Positions 7,664 through 9,066 of a stretch of DNA of 9,066 nt are shown piece after piece. Position numbers and translations under genes: made by a program. The stretch spans positions 1 through 9,066 of the forward strand of contig DASTZX010000069.1 in NCBI GenBank assembly GCA_035764045.1, written 5' to 3'. The notes under the pieces were generated by a model that searched no databases, had not been told where the DNA came from, and saw only the letters and a list, made by a program, of their open reading frames with translations. The DNA comes from JAVDCA01 sp035764045 (GTDB lineage: Bacteria > Pseudomonadota > Alphaproteobacteria > Rhizobiales > Xanthobacteraceae). Position 1 is the stretch's first letter. The number at the start of each line of letters is the position of its first letter.

Positions 7664-7797
7664 GATGATTCTAGCCTCTGACGTGAACGCCGGTCCCGTG
7701 CCGGACGACTCCGCCGCAATATCGGCCGCCGCGTCGTCACGGGCAAGCGCAACCATCGGCCGCATCACGACCGCGCCGCCCCCCTGATCGCGCGCGC

Positions 7798-8817
7798 TTA
7801 CGGCGCGCTTTCGGTGGCAAGGAACTCGCGCGGATGCACCTCTATGGTGACGTGCGAGAGGGCGCGGAAGGCGGTCAGCCGGTCGCGGTAGAAGGCCGGC
7901 GCGCGCGGCGCCGTGGTGCAGACCGACACGATGGCGCCGACATGGCCCGGCCCGAGGCGCCACAGATGCAGATCGCACAGGCGGTCGCCGTCGCGCTCGA
8001 CCGCCCTGCGGATGTTCTCCGCCATGTCGGGATCGGGCGTCATGTCGAGCAGGACGGCGCCCGTATCGCGGATGAGCGCATAGGACCAGGCCGCGATCAC
8101 GACCACACCGACGAATCCCACCACCGGGTCCATCCAGGCCCAACCGAGAAAGCGTCCGAGCAGCAGGCCGACGATGACCAGGATCGAGACCGCGGCATCC
8201 GCCATGACATGCACGACCGCCGCGCGCAGGTTGTTGTCGCGGTGCATGGCATGGCGGTGATCGTGGTGGTGGTCCTGTTCGGCGTGGTCATCCGCGCAAT
8301 CGTCATCGTCGTCGTGGCCATGTCCCGGACCGTAATGATGAGCGTGCGCATGCGCGCCGCCGCCGAGCATGAGCACGCTCGCGACATTGACGCCGAGTCC
8401 GAGTATCGCGACCGCGATCGCTTCGCCGTAATGGATCGGGACCGGGGCGACGAGGCGCATGGCGGCCTCATATCCGATCAGCAGGGCGATCATCACCAGC
8501 ACCACGGCGCTGGCGAAGCCCGCGAGGTCGCCGAGCTTGCCGGTGCCGAAGCTGAAGCGGGGATCGTGGGCGTGCCGGCGCGCATAGCTGTAGGCGAGAG
8601 CGGCGAGCAGCAGGGCGCCCGCATGGGTCGACATGTGCAGGCCGTCGGCAACCAGCGCAATCGAACCGAAGATGAGCCCGCCCGCGATCTCCGCGGCCAT
8701 CATGACCGCGCACAGCGCGATGACGCCCCATGTTCGGCGCTCGTTGCGCGCGTGCCCCGCGCCAAGAAAGACATGGCTGTGTTCGAAAGCGTCAGGGGCA
8801 AGATCGCGCGCCGTCAT
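7798..8817 (-). CDS. dmeF: DmeF-type cation diffusion facilitator (Co/Ni efflux)
   Basis: CDF proteins export divalent metals from the cytoplasm in exchange for protons; the DmeF branch handles cobalt and nickel. The 339-residue protein begins with the DmeF-like HSHVFLGAGHARNERRTWGV block (13-32). Six membrane segments are visible at about 30-48, 50-78 (two helices' worth with site A), 98-120, 133-153, 199-221 and 230-249. Site A combines H61 and H65 (ADGLHMSTHAG) with H203 and D207 (HVMADAA). A histidine/aspartate-rich loop (155-192, including HAHAHH, HGHDDDDD and DHHHDHRH) separates the fourth and fifth segments and probably binds metal. A cytoplasmic C-terminal domain contains DLHLWRLGPGH (282-292). 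The start at 8817 has a purine-rich GGAAAGAAG upstream; an ATG at 8847 is in frame. It follows a CsoR/RcnR-type regulator after 66 bp, the known dmeR-dmeF arrangement. Confidence 0.92.
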   Translation of the reverse strand: MTARDLAPDAFEHSHVFLGAGHARNERRTWGVIALCAVMMAAEIAGGLIFGSIALVADGLHMSTHAGALLLAALAYSYARRHAHDPRFSFGTGKLGDLAGFASAVVLVMIALLIGYEAAMRLVAPVPIHYGEAIAVAILGLGVNVASVLMLGGGAHAHAHHYGPGHGHDDDDDCADDHAEQDHHHDHRHAMHRDNNLRAAVVHVMADAAVSILVIVGLLLGRFLGWAWMDPVVGFVGVVVIAAWSYALIRDTGAVLLDMTPDPDMAENIRRAVERDGDRLCDLHLWRLGPGHVGAIVSVCTTAPRAPAFYRDRLTAFRALSHVTIEVHPREFLATESAP

Positions 8818-8852
8818 GGGACTTCTTTCCGGGACGCATGCCGTCAATCTCA

Positions 8853-8871
8853 GCCGCCGGTCGCCGGCGGC
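8853..8871 (-). other. GC-rich stem-loop between dmeR-like gene and dmeF
   Basis: A perfect 8-bp stem GCCGCCGG/CCGGCGGC with a 3-base loop occupies the 66-bp gap between the regulator's stop and the dmeF start at 8817. With no T-run it is not a standard terminator. It could partly attenuate transcription or set relative mRNA stability of regulator and pump. It would also sit close ahead of the alternative start at 8847, which is another reason to prefer 8817. Confidence 0.45.
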
Positions 8872-8883
8872 GGGACATGCACG

Positions 8884-9066
8884 TCACTTGAGATAGCTGT
8901 GCACCACGTCGATCAGCTGCTCGGCAGCCTGGGCATCGAGCCGCACCGCGTTCTCCTGCCCGGTGACCAGATGGTTGCGCACATGGTCCTCGACCACTTC
9001 GGCCATCAGCCCGGCGACCGCGCCGCGGATGCCGACGATCTGGTGCATGACCCGGTCGCAGCCCGC
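8884..9066 (-). CDS. dmeR: CsoR/RcnR-family metal-sensing repressor, C-terminal part (DmeR-like)
   Basis: Sixty codons plus TGA are visible; the N-terminus lies beyond the right edge. The sequence fits the all-helical CsoR/RcnR/FrmR family: a CDRVMHQIVGIRGAV stretch (3-17), GLMAEVVEDHVRNHL (19-33) and a C-terminal helix ending HSYLK. The visible Cys (residue 3 here) and two His (28 and 32) are spaced +25 and +29. That is the C35/H60/H64 pattern of the nickel/cobalt sensor RcnR and not the Cys-His-Cys copper pattern of CsoR. Family members bind operator DNA as tetramers and let go when metal binds, so it most likely represses itself and the downstream dmeF in the absence of Co or Ni. The N-terminal His ligand and the operator are outside the window. 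The symbol is inferred from the neighbour. Confidence 0.87.
   Translation of the reverse strand, partial: AGCDRVMHQIVGIRGAVAGLMAEVVEDHVRNHLVTGQENAVRLDAQAAEQLIDVVHSYLK

Noticed and set aside
6437..7681. 414-codon plus-strand frame opposite alr
   Set aside because: It is antisense to a clearly supported gene, with no family motif and typical shadow composition.
7664..8143. Upstream half of a 551-codon frame that includes alr
   Set aside because: Beyond about 7800 this frame is the dmeF gene read out of frame. It is an open-frame artefact, not a fusion protein.
8100..8350. CAT/GTG-rich patch that looks like a simple repeat
   Set aside because: It encodes the His/Asp-rich loop of the dmeF product, so the low complexity is explained by coding.

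Overview
The window looks like the chromosome of a high-GC alphaproteobacterium, most likely Hyphomicrobiales (Rhizobiales) of the Bradyrhizobium/Xanthobacteraceae type. Three things suggest this: the gene order alr - small gene - radA - cvpA - purF - SDR, the strong G/C bias at third codon positions, and intergenic palindromic repeats of the GTCAT-hairpin-ATCC type that I associate with these genomes. The genus is inference; no rRNA or tRNA lies in the window.

Layout. Positions 1-1038 (+) hold the 3' part of der (engA), a ribosome-assembly GTPase. Every other gene is on the minus strand. Read in transcription order (right to left) they are: the C-terminal end of a CsoR/RcnR-family metal regulator (8884-9066, dmeR-like); a DmeF-type cation diffusion facilitator (7798-8817); alanine racemase (6488-7663); a 108-residue Cys-rich protein of unknown function (6041-6367); radA (4561-5985); cvpA (3720-4304); purF (2099-3610); and an SDR oxidoreductase (1215-1961), which converges on der. 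Two double-hairpin repeats bracket the SDR gene, one between it and der (1063-1161) and one between it and purF (1977-2064).

Most of the content is conserved housekeeping: ribosome biogenesis (der), cell-wall D-alanine (alr), recombination repair (radA) and de novo purine synthesis (purF with its usual partner cvpA). The dmeR-dmeF pair is an accessory cobalt/nickel efflux module sitting directly upstream of alr.

The most interesting signal is at 6378-6392: a perfect GTTC-N7-GTTC direct repeat, which is the alphaproteobacterial LexA (SOS) operator. It overlaps a plausible minus-strand promoter just before the 108-residue unknown gene, which is followed after 55 bp by radA. The simplest reading is an SOS-controlled transcription unit carrying an uncharacterised putative zinc-binding protein and the RadA branch-migration helicase. 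This rests on the sequence and on the known operator consensus; it has not been tested. I saw no CRISPR array, insertion sequence, tRNA or origin.
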